64,000 nt of DNA from Salinisphaera aquimarina (lineage in GTDB: Bacteria; Pseudomonadota; Gammaproteobacteria; Nevskiales; Salinisphaeraceae). The DNA lies in assembly GCF_042643355.1 (NCBI RefSeq), contig NZ_JBHRSS010000010.1:186001-250000 (forward strand). Direction: 5' to 3'. The notes below the pieces were generated by a model. That model was not told the origin of the DNA and searched no databases. It saw only the letters and a program-made list of their open reading frames with translations. Below, piece after piece: positions 25,220-33,672 of the stretch (its first letter is position 1; each line of letters begins with the position of its first letter). A program made the translations under genes and the position numbers.

Positions 25220-25774
25220 ATGACCGAATCCAGTTCCAGCAATATTTTCGAAGCGCTTCAGCACGGCTTGACCCAGGCCAAGTCGGTACAGACACCGGGC
25301 GAGGTCCACGGCACGCTCACCGGCATGCTGTGTATCGACAACGCGGCGCGAGGCGCCCAGGCGGTCGAGGACGTCGAGTCCGACATGCTCGACAGCGCGC
25401 TCGACGCCCTGCGCGAGATGACGCTGGAAGGACTGTTCGACCCCGACCTGAGTTTCAAGCCGCTGCTGCCCGACGACGAGGTCGAACTCGAACGCCGGGT
25501 GCAGGCGTTGGCGCGCTGGTGTGCGGGCTTTCTCTATGGTCTGAGCGCCGACGGCGAATTCGATCTGTCGCGGCTGTCGGCCGAGGTGCGCGAAGTGGTC
25601 GGTGATCTCACCGAGTTGTCGCGCGCCGGTCTGACCGCCGAAGACAGCGACGGCGAGTCGGCCGAAGGCGACTACGCCGAGCTGGTGGAATACGTGCGCG
25701 TCGGGGTACAGATGATTTTCCTGGAACTGCAGCCCAAACGCGAAGGCCCGGCCAAGCGGGAGTCGCTGCATTGA
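25220..25774 (+). CDS. YgfB/UPF0149 family protein
   Basis: A 184-residue acidic cytosolic protein of the YgfB/YecA-like UPF0149 family. EVHGTLTGMLC near residue 30, the region LARWCAGFLYGLS and the final YVRVGVQMIFLELQP are conserved. It lacks the SEC-C zinc tail of YecA. It has a good AAGAGG site, and its stop overlaps the pepP start by one base (TGATG). This is the standard ygfB-pepP-ubiH-ubiI order of gammaproteobacteria. YgfB has been linked to gene control in Pseudomonas, but its molecular role is unsettled. Confidence 0.93.
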   Translation: MTESSSSNIFEALQHGLTQAKSVQTPGEVHGTLTGMLCIDNAARGAQAVEDVESDMLDSALDALREMTLEGLFDPDLSFKPLLPDDEVELERRVQALARWCAGFLYGLSADGEFDLSRLSAEVREVVGDLTELSRAGLTAEDSDGESAEGDYAELVEYVRVGVQMIFLELQPKREGPAKRESLH

Positions 25775-27126
25775 TGGCTGCGCCGCTACGCGACCAGAGC
25801 CATCTGCGCCATGTCGATCATCAGCCCGATCACAGCGCCCGCCGACGCCGGCTCAGACAGATCCTCGGTGACGACGGCATCGCCGTGATCGCGGCCACGC
25901 CGGAACGCAATCGCAACAACGATGTGGACTATCCCTACCGGCCCAACAGCGATTTTCGCTACCTGACCGGGTTCTGTGAACCGGAAGCGGTGGCGGTACT
26001 CGCGCCGGGCTTTGCCGAGGGCGACTATCTGCTGTTCTGTCGCGAGCGCAACGTCGAGCAGGAGACCTGGGTCGGCCATCGCGCCGGCGTCGAGGGCGCC
26101 ATGGCCTGGTACGGCGCCGACAAGGCACTGGCGATCGACGATTTCGATACCTGGCTGCCACGCCTGTTCAACGGCCGCAAACGGCTCTATATCACCCTCG
26201 GCGAGCACCCGGATTTCGAGCACGGCGTACTGCGCGCGCTGGAAAACATGCGCAGCCAGGGCCGGCGGGGCGAGCCGCCCGAGCATATCGTCGCGCTCGA
26301 CAAGATTCTCCACGAGATGCGTCTGCGCAAGTCGTCCGACGAGATCCGCCTGCTGCGCGAAGCCGCCGCCACCTCGGCGCGCGCCCACGTCGCCGCGATG
26401 CAGGCCGCCACGCCCGGCATGTACGAGTACCAGCTGGCGGCCGTGCTGCACTATGAGTTCGAGCGCGATGGCATGAGCTGGGCCTACCCCAGCATCGTCG
26501 GCGCGGGCGCCAACGGCTGTGTGCTGCACTATATCGAGAACAGCGCCCAGATCGCGGACGGCGATCTGGTGCTCATCGATGCCGGCGCCGAATATCGCGG
26601 CTATGCCGGCGACATCACCCGCACGTTTCCGGTCAACGGCACGTTCAGCGATGCCCAGCGTCGGCTCTATGCCGTCGTACTGGCGGCCAACAAGGCAGCG
26701 ATCGCCGCGGCCCGCCCCGGCGTGCCCGCCAACGCGCCGCATCAGGCCGCGCTGCGGGTGCTGGTCGAGGGCATGATCGAGCTGGGCCTGCTCGCCGGAG
26801 ACGCCGACGACGTCATCGAAACCGAGCGCTATCGTGCGTTTTTCATGCACGGCACCAGCCATTGGCTGGGCATGGACGTGCACGACGTGGGCGACTACAA
26901 GAGCGACGAGGAATGGCGCCTGCTCGAACCGGGCATGGTGCTGACCGTCGAGCCGGGACTGTACGTGCGCGCCGGCAGCGAAACCGCGCCGTCGGCGTAC
27001 TGGAACCTCGGTATTCGCGTGGAAGACGACGTCGTCATTACCGACGACGGCTGCGAGGTGCTTACGGCTGATGTGCCCAAGGACATCGACGCCATCGAGG
27101 CGCTGATGGCGGGCACCGACGGATGA
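25774..27126 (+). CDS. pepP: Xaa-Pro aminopeptidase (aminopeptidase P)
   Basis: A 450-residue M24-family enzyme removing N-terminal residues before proline. The ATG at 25774 was chosen over a TTG one codon earlier. The N-terminal creatinase-like domain (LRQILGDDGIAVI, PYRPNSDFRYLTGF) precedes the pita-bread domain with metal ligands in LVLIDAGAEYRGYAGDITRTFP, HGTSHWLGMDVHDVG and VLTVEPGLYV. It is cotranscribed with ygfB and ubiH, with ATGA overlap at its end. Confidence 0.96.
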   Translation: MAAPLRDQSHLRHVDHQPDHSARRRRLRQILGDDGIAVIAATPERNRNNDVDYPYRPNSDFRYLTGFCEPEAVAVLAPGFAEGDYLLFCRERNVEQETWVGHRAGVEGAMAWYGADKALAIDDFDTWLPRLFNGRKRLYITLGEHPDFEHGVLRALENMRSQGRRGEPPEHIVALDKILHEMRLRKSSDEIRLLREAAATSARAHVAAMQAATPGMYEYQLAAVLHYEFERDGMSWAYPSIVGAGANGCVLHYIENSAQIADGDLVLIDAGAEYRGYAGDITRTFPVNGTFSDAQRRLYAVVLAANKAAIAAARPGVPANAPHQAALRVLVEGMIELGLLAGDADDVIETERYRAFFMHGTSHWLGMDVHDVGDYKSDEEWRLLEPGMVLTVEPGLYVRAGSETAPSAYWNLGIRVEDDVVITDDGCEVLTADVPKDIDAIEALMAGTDG

Positions 27127-28370
27127 GCGGATCGCGGCAGCGCGAATACGATATCGCGGTGGTGGGCGGCGGCCTGGCCGGCGCCAGTCTGGCCTGTGCG
27201 CTTGCCGACAGCGGACTGTCGATCGCGCTCATCGAGGCGGTGCCGTTCGACGCGCCCGCCGATGCCAATATGGCCGCGCGCACCACGGCCATCGCCTGGG
27301 GCACGCGGGCACTGTTCGAGCGCCTGGATCTGTGGTCGGCCATGGCCCGCGATGCCGCGCCTATCAAGCGCCTGCATGTATCCCAGAAAGCGAGCTTCGG
27401 CACGGTGCGCGTGGCTGCCGACGAATACGATCTGCCGGCGCTGGGCTATGTATTGCCCAATCTGGCCATGATCGCGGCGCTGCGCGCGCGCCTCGCCGAG
27501 CTGGAGAAAGTCGACGTGATCGCGCCGGCGCGTTTCCAGGCGTTGCGTTATCCCGAGGGCGGCGAGCAGGTCGAGATCACGCTCACCCACGCCGAAACCG
27601 AGGCGCCGCAGACTCTGAGCGCGCGCCTGCTCATCGGTGCCGACGGGGCGAAATCCTCGGTGCGCGAAGCGCTGGGGATCGGCGCGCGCGTGGACGATTA
27701 CCACCAGCGCGCGCTGATCACCATCGTGCGCCCCGAGCGCCCGCACGACGGCTGTGCCTTTGAGCGCTTCACCCCGGACGGCCCGGTCGCCGTGTTGCCG
27801 CGTAGCCGCGACAGCTGTGCGGTGGTATGGACGCTGCCAACGGAAGCCGCCGAACGCATGTGCGCGATCGACGACGACGCCTTCACCGCCGCGCTGCAGG
27901 AGGCTTTCGGGCAGCGTCTGGGCCAGCTCACCCTCGACGGCCCGCGCGGCAGCTACCCGCTGGCCCGCGTGCTCTGCGATCGCGCGGTTTCCACGCGCGC
28001 GGCGCTGATCGGCAACGCCGGGCATTCGCTGCACCCGGCGGCCGCCCAGGGCTTCAACCTGGCTATTCGCGATGCGCTGGTGCTGGCCGCCATGCTGCGC
28101 GAACGCCTGGATGCGGACCCGGATCTCGACCCGGGCAATGCGGATCTGCTCGCGGCCTGGGCCGAGGCGCGCGCGCCCGATCAGCATCGGGTCGCCAATT
28201 TCACCGATGCGATCGTGCGCGTTTTTTCCAACCGCCTGCCGGGCCTGGGCGGCGCCCGCGCGGCCGGGCTGGTCGGGTTGTCGCTGCTGCCCGCGATCCG
28301 TCACGACATGGCCCGTCGCAGCATGGGCATGGCCGTGGCGCCCGGTATCGACTCCGGTGTGTCGTCATGA
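27123..28370 (+). CDS. ubiH: 2-octaprenyl-6-methoxyphenol hydroxylase-type FAD monooxygenase
   Basis: A 415-residue class A flavin monooxygenase. The FAD dinucleotide fold is VVGGGLAGASLACAL, the second motif ARLLIGADGAKSSVREALG, and the third GNAGHSLHPAAAQGFNLAIRD. UbiH hydroxylates the ubiquinone ring at C1. Assignment to ubiH rather than ubiI/ubiF rests on the first position in the pepP-ubiH-ubiI order. It overlaps both neighbours by four bases. Confidence 0.93.
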   Translation: MSGSRQREYDIAVVGGGLAGASLACALADSGLSIALIEAVPFDAPADANMAARTTAIAWGTRALFERLDLWSAMARDAAPIKRLHVSQKASFGTVRVAADEYDLPALGYVLPNLAMIAALRARLAELEKVDVIAPARFQALRYPEGGEQVEITLTHAETEAPQTLSARLLIGADGAKSSVREALGIGARVDDYHQRALITIVRPERPHDGCAFERFTPDGPVAVLPRSRDSCAVVWTLPTEAAERMCAIDDDAFTAALQEAFGQRLGQLTLDGPRGSYPLARVLCDRAVSTRAALIGNAGHSLHPAAAQGFNLAIRDALVLAAMLRERLDADPDLDPGNADLLAAWAEARAPDQHRVANFTDAIVRVFSNRLPGLGGARAAGLVGLSLLPAIRHDMARRSMGMAVAPGIDSGVSS

Positions 28371-29575
28371 GCCGCGCCGGCGCACCCCGCTACGACGTTG
28401 CCGTGGTCGGCGGTGGCATGGTGGGCGCGGTGCTCGCGGTCGCGCTCGAACAGACCGGATTTGCGGTGGCCCTGATCGAGGCGAAACAGCCCGGCCGCTT
28501 CGATGCCCAGGCCGATTACGATCTGCGCCTGTCGGCGATCGCGCCGGGCCCGCGACGCGTGCTCGCCAATCTGGGGCTGTGGGAGACGGTCGAGCGCACC
28601 CGCGCCTGTGCCTTCACCGGGATGAAGGTCTGGGATGCGGGTGGCCATGCCGAACTGTTTCTCGAACACACGGCCATCGGCCTGCCCGAACTCGGTCATA
28701 TCGTCGAGAACGAACTGGTGGTGGACACCGCTTGGCAGACGCTGGGCAGCGTCGATGTGTTCTGTCCGGCCATGCTCGCGGATCTGGAGATCGAGCCCGA
28801 TCGCGCCTGCCTGCGCCTGGATGACGATAGCGTGATCACCGCTGCGCTGGTGGTCGGCGCGGAAGGCGCCAATTCGCCGGTGCGCGGTTTTGCCGGCATC
28901 GAGACGACCGGCTGGGCCTATGGCCAGCGCTGCACGGTCGGCGCGGTGACCCCCGAGAAGCATCATCGCCATATCGCCTGGCAACGCTTCACCGAAACCG
29001 GGCCGGTCGCTTTCCTGCCGTTGTCGGACGGGCGCTGCTCGCTGGCCTGGCACGCCGACGAGGCGCTGGCCGACGAGTTGAAAGCACTCGATCACGATGC
29101 TTTCTGTGCGCGTCTGACCGAGGCCAGCGGCGGGGTGCTGGGCAAAATCGAGAAGATGGATACGCGCGCGGCGTTTCCGCTGAAACTGCTGCACGCAAAA
29201 CGCTACTGTGATCACCGCATCGCGCTGGCCGGTGACGCCGCCCATGTGCTGCATCCGATGGCCGGGCAGGGGGTCAACCTGGGTCTGCTCGACGTGGCCG
29301 AACTGGTGGGCGCGCTCGAGGCCGGCCGCGAGGCGGGTCGCGATGCCGGTGATCTGACTTATCTCAAGCGCTATCAGCGTGCGCGCATGGCCGAAAACCT
29401 GTTGATGATGGGCGCCACCGACGCGCTCAAGCGGGTCTATGGCAGTCGCCTGCCGTGGCTGCGACAGCTGCGCGAACAGGCGATCGCCAGCGCGGCCGGG
29501 CTGGCGCCCGTCCGCCAGCTGATGATCCATCATGCGGTGGGTCTGGCGGCCGACGGCCCGCGTCTGCTGCGCTGA
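28367..29575 (+). CDS. ubiI: UbiI-type ubiquinone ring hydroxylase
   Basis: A 402-residue FAD monooxygenase from the ATG at 28367 that overlaps the ubiH stop. Motifs are VVGGGMVGAVLAVALEQTG, LVVGAEGANSPVRGFAG and LAGDAAHVLHPMAGQGVNLG. In E. coli the gene here (ubiI, formerly visC) hydroxylates the C5 position of the quinone precursor. UbiF-type function cannot be excluded from sequence alone. It closes the operon; a glycine riboswitch begins 65 bases downstream. Confidence 0.92.
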   Translation: MSRAGAPRYDVAVVGGGMVGAVLAVALEQTGFAVALIEAKQPGRFDAQADYDLRLSAIAPGPRRVLANLGLWETVERTRACAFTGMKVWDAGGHAELFLEHTAIGLPELGHIVENELVVDTAWQTLGSVDVFCPAMLADLEIEPDRACLRLDDDSVITAALVVGAEGANSPVRGFAGIETTGWAYGQRCTVGAVTPEKHHRHIAWQRFTETGPVAFLPLSDGRCSLAWHADEALADELKALDHDAFCARLTEASGGVLGKIEKMDTRAAFPLKLLHAKRYCDHRIALAGDAAHVLHPMAGQGVNLGLLDVAELVGALEAGREAGRDAGDLTYLKRYQRARMAENLLMMGATDALKRVYGSRLPWLRQLREQAIASAAGLAPVRQLMIHHAVGLAADGPRLLR

Positions 29576-29639
29576 GCCGGGTCTTTACCGGCTTGGCGCG
29601 GCGTGAGCGCATCGGTATAGTCGGGTTTCGATCGCGAAT

Positions 29640-29830
29640 CGCGTGGGAGAGAGCGGGCTGGACCCGCCGCCGAAGGCGCACACCGCCCGGAAACGCTCAG
29701 GCAACACGGACCGCGCGACCGTCCGGCTGATAACAACGGCCGGACAAGATCGACTCTGGAGAGCAGCCGCCGCGAGCGGTTCACCGACGGGGCAAATCTC
29801 TCAGGTGCCAGGACAGAGGGGCGACAGGGC
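29640..29830 (+). promoter_or_regulatory. tandem glycine riboswitch upstream of gcvT
   Basis: Two consecutive aptamer-like blocks. The first (about 29644-29727) has GGGAGAG, CGCCGAAGGCGCA and AACGCTCAGGCAACACGGACC. The second (about 29754-29823) has TGGAGAGCAGCC, GACGGGGCAAATCTCTCAGG and GCCAGGACAGAGGGG, the near-universal glycine aptamer core. Glycine riboswitches typically turn on gcv genes when glycine is in excess. The second aptamer ends about 53 bases before the gcvT ATG. The expression platform was not resolved. Confidence 0.93.
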
Positions 29831-29882
29831 AAAAGCCTTGGTCGTTTCGTGTCCGTCATTTCCTGGTAACGAGAGAACCCGC

Positions 29883-30995
29883 ATGGCCAAACGCACTCCG
29901 CTTTACGACGCGCATGTCGCTCTCGAGGCCAAGATGGTCGATTTCGCCGGCTGGGACATGCCCATCGACTACGGTTCCCAGATTGCCGAGCACAAGGCCG
30001 TGCGCGATAACGCCGGCATGTTCGATGTCTCGCATATGGCGGTGGTCGATATCCACGGCGACGAGGCGCGCGAGTTTCTGCGCTATGTCATGGCCAACGA
30101 TATTGCCAAGGCGGACGACGCCGGCCGCGCGATCTACACCTGCATGCTCAATACCCGCGGTGGCGTGATCGACGATCTGATCGTCTACCACTTGGGCGGC
30201 GGCTTCTATCGCGTCGTCGTCAATGCGGCGACCACGAAAAAGGACCTGGCCTGGCTGCAGAGCCAGGCGCGCGAGCGCCAGGTCGAGATCGATCATCGCG
30301 AGGATCTGGCGATCATCGCCGTGCAGGGCCCGCGCGCCCGTGAGCTCGCCGGCGAGGTGCTCGACGACGATCTCGCCGCGCGCGCCGCGAAGCTCAAACC
30401 GTTCAATGCCGTGGTCGAAGGCGATATCTCGGTCGGTCGCACCGGCTATACCGGCGAAGACGGCTACGAAATCGTGCTGCCCGTTGCCGACGCGCCCGGC
30501 ATGTGGAAACGCCTGCGCCAGGCCGGCGTGGCGCCGGTGGGTCTGGGTGCGCGCGACACGCTGCGCCTGGAGGCCGGGCTCAATCTCTACGGCCAGGACA
30601 TGGACGAGGACCGCACCCCGCTCGAATCCGGGCTGGGCTGGACCGTGGCGTTCGACCCCGAGGGGCGCGAATTCATCGGCCGCGACGCACTCGAACACGC
30701 CAAGGCCGAGGGCGTGCCCATGAAGCTCGTGGGGCTGGTGCTCGAAGGTCGTGGCGTGATGCGCTCGCATTCTGCCGTGCGCGAGGCCGACAGCGAGAAC
30801 GACGACGCCAAGGCTGCCGAAGGCGAGGTCACCAGCGGCAGCTACGCGCCCACCCTGTCGCGCTCGATCGGCCTGGCCCGTGTGCCCGTCGACTGGCAGG
30901 ACAGCGTTCAGGTACAGATCCGCGACAAGTGGCTGCCCGCGCGTATCGTCGCCTATCCCTTTGTGCGTAACGGCAAGAGCCGTATCGACGACTGA
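29883..30995 (+). CDS. gcvT: glycine cleavage system T protein (aminomethyltransferase)
   Basis: A 370-residue enzyme from the ATG at 29883 (MAKRTPLYDAH). It transfers the one-carbon unit from aminomethyl-lipoyl GcvH to tetrahydrofolate. Key stretches are MVDFAGWDMPIDYGSQ, GMFDVSHMAVV, TGYTGEDGYEIVLP and LGARDTLRLEAGLNLYGQDM. A short acidic insertion (EADSENDDAKAAEGE) occurs in the C-terminal domain. Controlled by the upstream riboswitch and the first gene of the gcv set. Confidence 0.96.
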   Translation: MAKRTPLYDAHVALEAKMVDFAGWDMPIDYGSQIAEHKAVRDNAGMFDVSHMAVVDIHGDEAREFLRYVMANDIAKADDAGRAIYTCMLNTRGGVIDDLIVYHLGGGFYRVVVNAATTKKDLAWLQSQARERQVEIDHREDLAIIAVQGPRARELAGEVLDDDLAARAAKLKPFNAVVEGDISVGRTGYTGEDGYEIVLPVADAPGMWKRLRQAGVAPVGLGARDTLRLEAGLNLYGQDMDEDRTPLESGLGWTVAFDPEGREFIGRDALEHAKAEGVPMKLVGLVLEGRGVMRSHSAVREADSENDDAKAAEGEVTSGSYAPTLSRSIGLARVPVDWQDSVQVQIRDKWLPARIVAYPFVRNGKSRIDD

Positions 30996-31057
30996 CATCC
31001 TTTACCACTAACCTTGGCCTGACCTGTGTCGGACACGAGCCATTACAAGGAATAACC

Positions 31058-31453
31058 ATGAGCGATATCCCCAAGGAACTGTTCTATACCAAGACCCACG
31101 AATGGATCGGCAATGACGGCGACGGCACGGTCACGGTCGGCATCACCGACTACGCGCAGTCGGCGCTCGGCGACCTGGTATTCGTGGAACTGCCCGAAAC
31201 CGGAACCAAGGTCAGTGCCGGCGACGGCGTCGCCGTGGTCGAGTCGGTCAAGGCCGCGTCGGATATCTATGCGCCGGTGGCCGGCGAGATCGCGGAGATC
31301 AACGAGCAACTGGCGGATTCGCCGGAACTGGTCAACGAGGATCCGTTCGGCGAAGGCTGGCTGTTCAAGCTCAGCGTCGAGGACGAAGACGCGCTCGATG
31401 ATCTGCTCGATTCCGACGCCTATCAGGCCGTGGTCGAGGACGAGGAAGACTGA
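31058..31453 (+). CDS. gcvH: glycine cleavage system H protein
   Basis: A 131-residue lipoyl carrier. The lipoylated lysine lies in VAVVESVKAASDIYAP, with GITDYAQSALGDLVFVELP before it and EGWLFKLSV after it. It shuttles the aminomethyl group among P, T and L proteins. It is preceded by an AAGGAA site, and gcvPA follows after about 70 bases. Confidence 0.97.
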   Translation: MSDIPKELFYTKTHEWIGNDGDGTVTVGITDYAQSALGDLVFVELPETGTKVSAGDGVAVVESVKAASDIYAPVAGEIAEINEQLADSPELVNEDPFGEGWLFKLSVEDEDALDDLLDSDAYQAVVEDEED

Positions 31454-31522
31454 TCCACCGCCCGCACTGGCCCTATGGACGCAGCCGCTGGCGCTGCGCG
31501 TTCCGCGAATTCACGAGACATC

Positions 31523-32908
31523 ATGCCGTTCATTCCGCATACCGATGATGATATCCAGACCATGCTCACTGCGGTGGGCGTGGCGGCGATCGACGATCTG
31601 TTCGACGAGATCGACCCCAGCCTGCGCAACGTCTCGCTCGACGGCATTCCCGAGGGCGCCAGCGAACAGGCGATCACCCGGCTCATGCACGAGCGCGCCG
31701 CGCGCGACGCCGGCGGGCTGTGCTTTATCGGTGCCGGCGCCTATGAGCATCATGTTCCGGCGGCGGTCTGGGAAGTGGCGACCCGTGGCGAGTTCTACAG
31801 CGCCTATACGCCGTATCAGCCCGAAGCCAGCCAGGGCACGCTGCAGCTGGTCTATGAATACCAGACCATGATGTGCGGGCTTACCGGCATGGACGTGGCC
31901 AACGCCTCGCTCTATGACGGCGCGTCCGCGCTGGCCGAGGCCGTGCTCATGGCCGTGCGCGCCAACCGCAAGTCCAGGTCCAATCGCGTGCTCATGCCGG
32001 CCGGCGTGCATCCGTTCTATCGCGAGGTCGCGCACAACATCTGTGCCAATCAGGGCGTCGTGTTCGAAGCCCTGGAATACGAGCCTGCCAGCGGTACCGT
32101 CGATTTGAACGCGCTCGAGCGCTGGGCCGGGGAGGACGTGACCGCGCTGGTGATACCGCAGCCGAATTTCTTCGGCGGGCTCGAAGACGTGAACACGCTC
32201 ACCGATTGGGCCCACACCAACGGCGCCATTGCCATCGGCGTGATCAATCCGGTCGCGCTGGCGCTGCTCGCCGAGCCGGGGCGCTGGGGCAGCGGCGAGG
32301 GCGCGGATATCGTGGTTGGCGAAGGCCAGCCGCTGGGCGCGCCGATGGCCGGCGGCGGCCCGTATTTCGGCATTCTCTGCTGTCGCAAAAAGCATGTACG
32401 CCAGATGCCGGGCCGCGTGGTCGGACGCACCCAGGATATCGAGGGCAGGGACGGTTATGTACTCACCCTGCAGCCGCGCGAACAGCATATCCGTCGCTCC
32501 AAGGCGACTTCGAATATCTGCACCAATCAGGGCCTGTTGGTCACCGCGGCGACCATCCATATGAGCCTGCTCGGGCCGCAGGGGCTGGAAAGCGTGGCGG
32601 CGGCGTCGGTGGCCAACACCCAGGCGCTGGTCGAGCGGCTGACTGCGATCGACGGCGTCGAGCGAGTCTTCGATGGCCCCTGTTTCCACGAGTGCGTGCT
32701 GCGACTGCCGGCCGCTGCCGACGCGGTGCTCGAGGCGCTGGCCGAGAAGGATATCTTCGGCGGTCTCGCACTCCGGCCCTTCTTTGGCTCGCTCGAAAAC
32801 TGCGTGCTTGTCTGCGCGACCGAAACCAAGACCGATGCCGACCTCGATGCCTACGCCCGTGCTTTGAGCGATGTGCTCGACGCGCGCGCCGCGGCCTCGG
32901 TGGCCTGA
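31523..32908 (+). CDS. gcvPA: glycine dehydrogenase (decarboxylating) subunit 1
   Basis: A 461-residue alpha half of a split P-protein, starting at MPFIPHTDDD (ATG at 31523). ANASLYDGASALAEAVLMA, PNFFGGLED and YVLTLQPREQHIRRSKATSN with ICTNQGLL are family markers. With subunit 2 (gcvPB, 33673) it decarboxylates glycine onto GcvH. The two-subunit form contrasts with the single-chain gcvP of E. coli. A thiol peroxidase gene follows at 33 bases instead of gcvPB. Confidence 0.95.
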   Translation: MPFIPHTDDDIQTMLTAVGVAAIDDLFDEIDPSLRNVSLDGIPEGASEQAITRLMHERAARDAGGLCFIGAGAYEHHVPAAVWEVATRGEFYSAYTPYQPEASQGTLQLVYEYQTMMCGLTGMDVANASLYDGASALAEAVLMAVRANRKSRSNRVLMPAGVHPFYREVAHNICANQGVVFEALEYEPASGTVDLNALERWAGEDVTALVIPQPNFFGGLEDVNTLTDWAHTNGAIAIGVINPVALALLAEPGRWGSGEGADIVVGEGQPLGAPMAGGGPYFGILCCRKKHVRQMPGRVVGRTQDIEGRDGYVLTLQPREQHIRRSKATSNICTNQGLLVTAATIHMSLLGPQGLESVAAASVANTQALVERLTAIDGVERVFDGPCFHECVLRLPAAADAVLEALAEKDIFGGLALRPFFGSLENCVLVCATETKTDADLDAYARALSDVLDARAAASVA

Positions 32909-32940
32909 TTTTTCGTCATACCCCGTTACAAGGATTGTTC

Positions 32941-33447
32941 ATGAGCCAGACCATCACCCTGCGCGGTACCCCCTGTGCCGTGGCCGGCACACTGCCTGCG
33001 CCCGGCGACAGCCTCGCCGATTTCACCCTGACCACCGCCAAGCTGGCTGATGTCTCGCTCGCCGATTACGCGGGCAAGCGCAAGATATTCAATATCTTTC
33101 CGAGCATGGATACGCCGACCTGCGCGCTCTCGGTCAAGCGCTTCAACGCCGAGGTCGACGCGCTGGACAATGTCGTGCTGTTCCAGATCTCGGCGGATCT
33201 CCCGTTCGCGCACAGCCGTTTCTGTACCGCTGAAGGGCTGGACAACGGCGTGGCCCTGTCGATGATGCGCGACAAGCGCTTCGCCGAGGACTACGGCGTG
33301 CTCATGGCCGAGGGGCCGATGGCCGGCATATGTGCGCGCGCAGTGATCGTCGCCGACGAGCACGACGTGGTGCTGCACAGCGAACTGGTGCCTGAACTCG
33401 CTCAGGAACCGAAGTATGAAGACGCATTGGCCGCGCTCAAGGTCTGA
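32941..33447 (+). CDS. tpx: thiol peroxidase, Tpx-type 2-Cys peroxiredoxin
   Basis: A 168-residue peroxiredoxin from the ATG at 32941. The peroxidatic Cys lies in PSMDTPTCALSVKRFN (Tpx signature with Thr three before Cys) and the resolving Cys in AHSRFCTAEGLDN. It reduces hydroperoxides using thioredoxin. Position is notable: it sits between gcvPA and gcvPB, with spacing that suggests the same transcript. Decarboxylation is linked to dihydrolipoamide redox chemistry, but a functional tie is only speculation. Confidence 0.96.
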   Translation: MSQTITLRGTPCAVAGTLPAPGDSLADFTLTTAKLADVSLADYAGKRKIFNIFPSMDTPTCALSVKRFNAEVDALDNVVLFQISADLPFAHSRFCTAEGLDNGVALSMMRDKRFAEDYGVLMAEGPMAGICARAVIVADEHDVVLHSELVPELAQEPKYEDALAALKV

Positions 33448-33453
33448 GCTTCT

Positions 33454-33631
33454 CCGGGAATACGTCTGAAGAAATCTGTTCGCAGATAAACGCAGATACA
33501 AGAGAAAGAGCGGGATAGAAAGATTTTTCCAAGCGCAACGCTCGACGGGTCAGCCATCATCCGCGAGTGGCGCGCTGACTTTCTTCATCTGCGTCTATCT
33601 GCGTTCATCTGCGGATAAAAAGTATTCCCGG
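33454..33631. repeat. dispersed intergenic repeat, copy B, between tpx and gcvPB
   Basis: Bounded by an exact inverted pair CCGGGAATAC (33454-33463) / GTATTCCCGG (33622-33631). Inside are CGCAGATAAACGCAGATACA (33481-33500) and a right arm TTCATCTGCGTCTATCTG plus CGTTCATCTGCGGATAAAA (33584-33620) matching copy A at 35 of 37 bases. The element lies six bases after the tpx stop and ends 42 bases before gcvPB. It has no gene and could fold into a long hairpin in the operon mRNA. Confidence 0.85.
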
Positions 33632-33672
33632 CCGCAAACCCACATATCAGCAAACGCTGCAGTCGAAACGCC

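Noticed and set aside
27827..28366. Upstream extension of the ubiI frame by 180 codons
   Set aside because: It overlaps ubiH in another frame and lacks motifs; the FAD-binding N-terminus begins just after the ATG at 28367.
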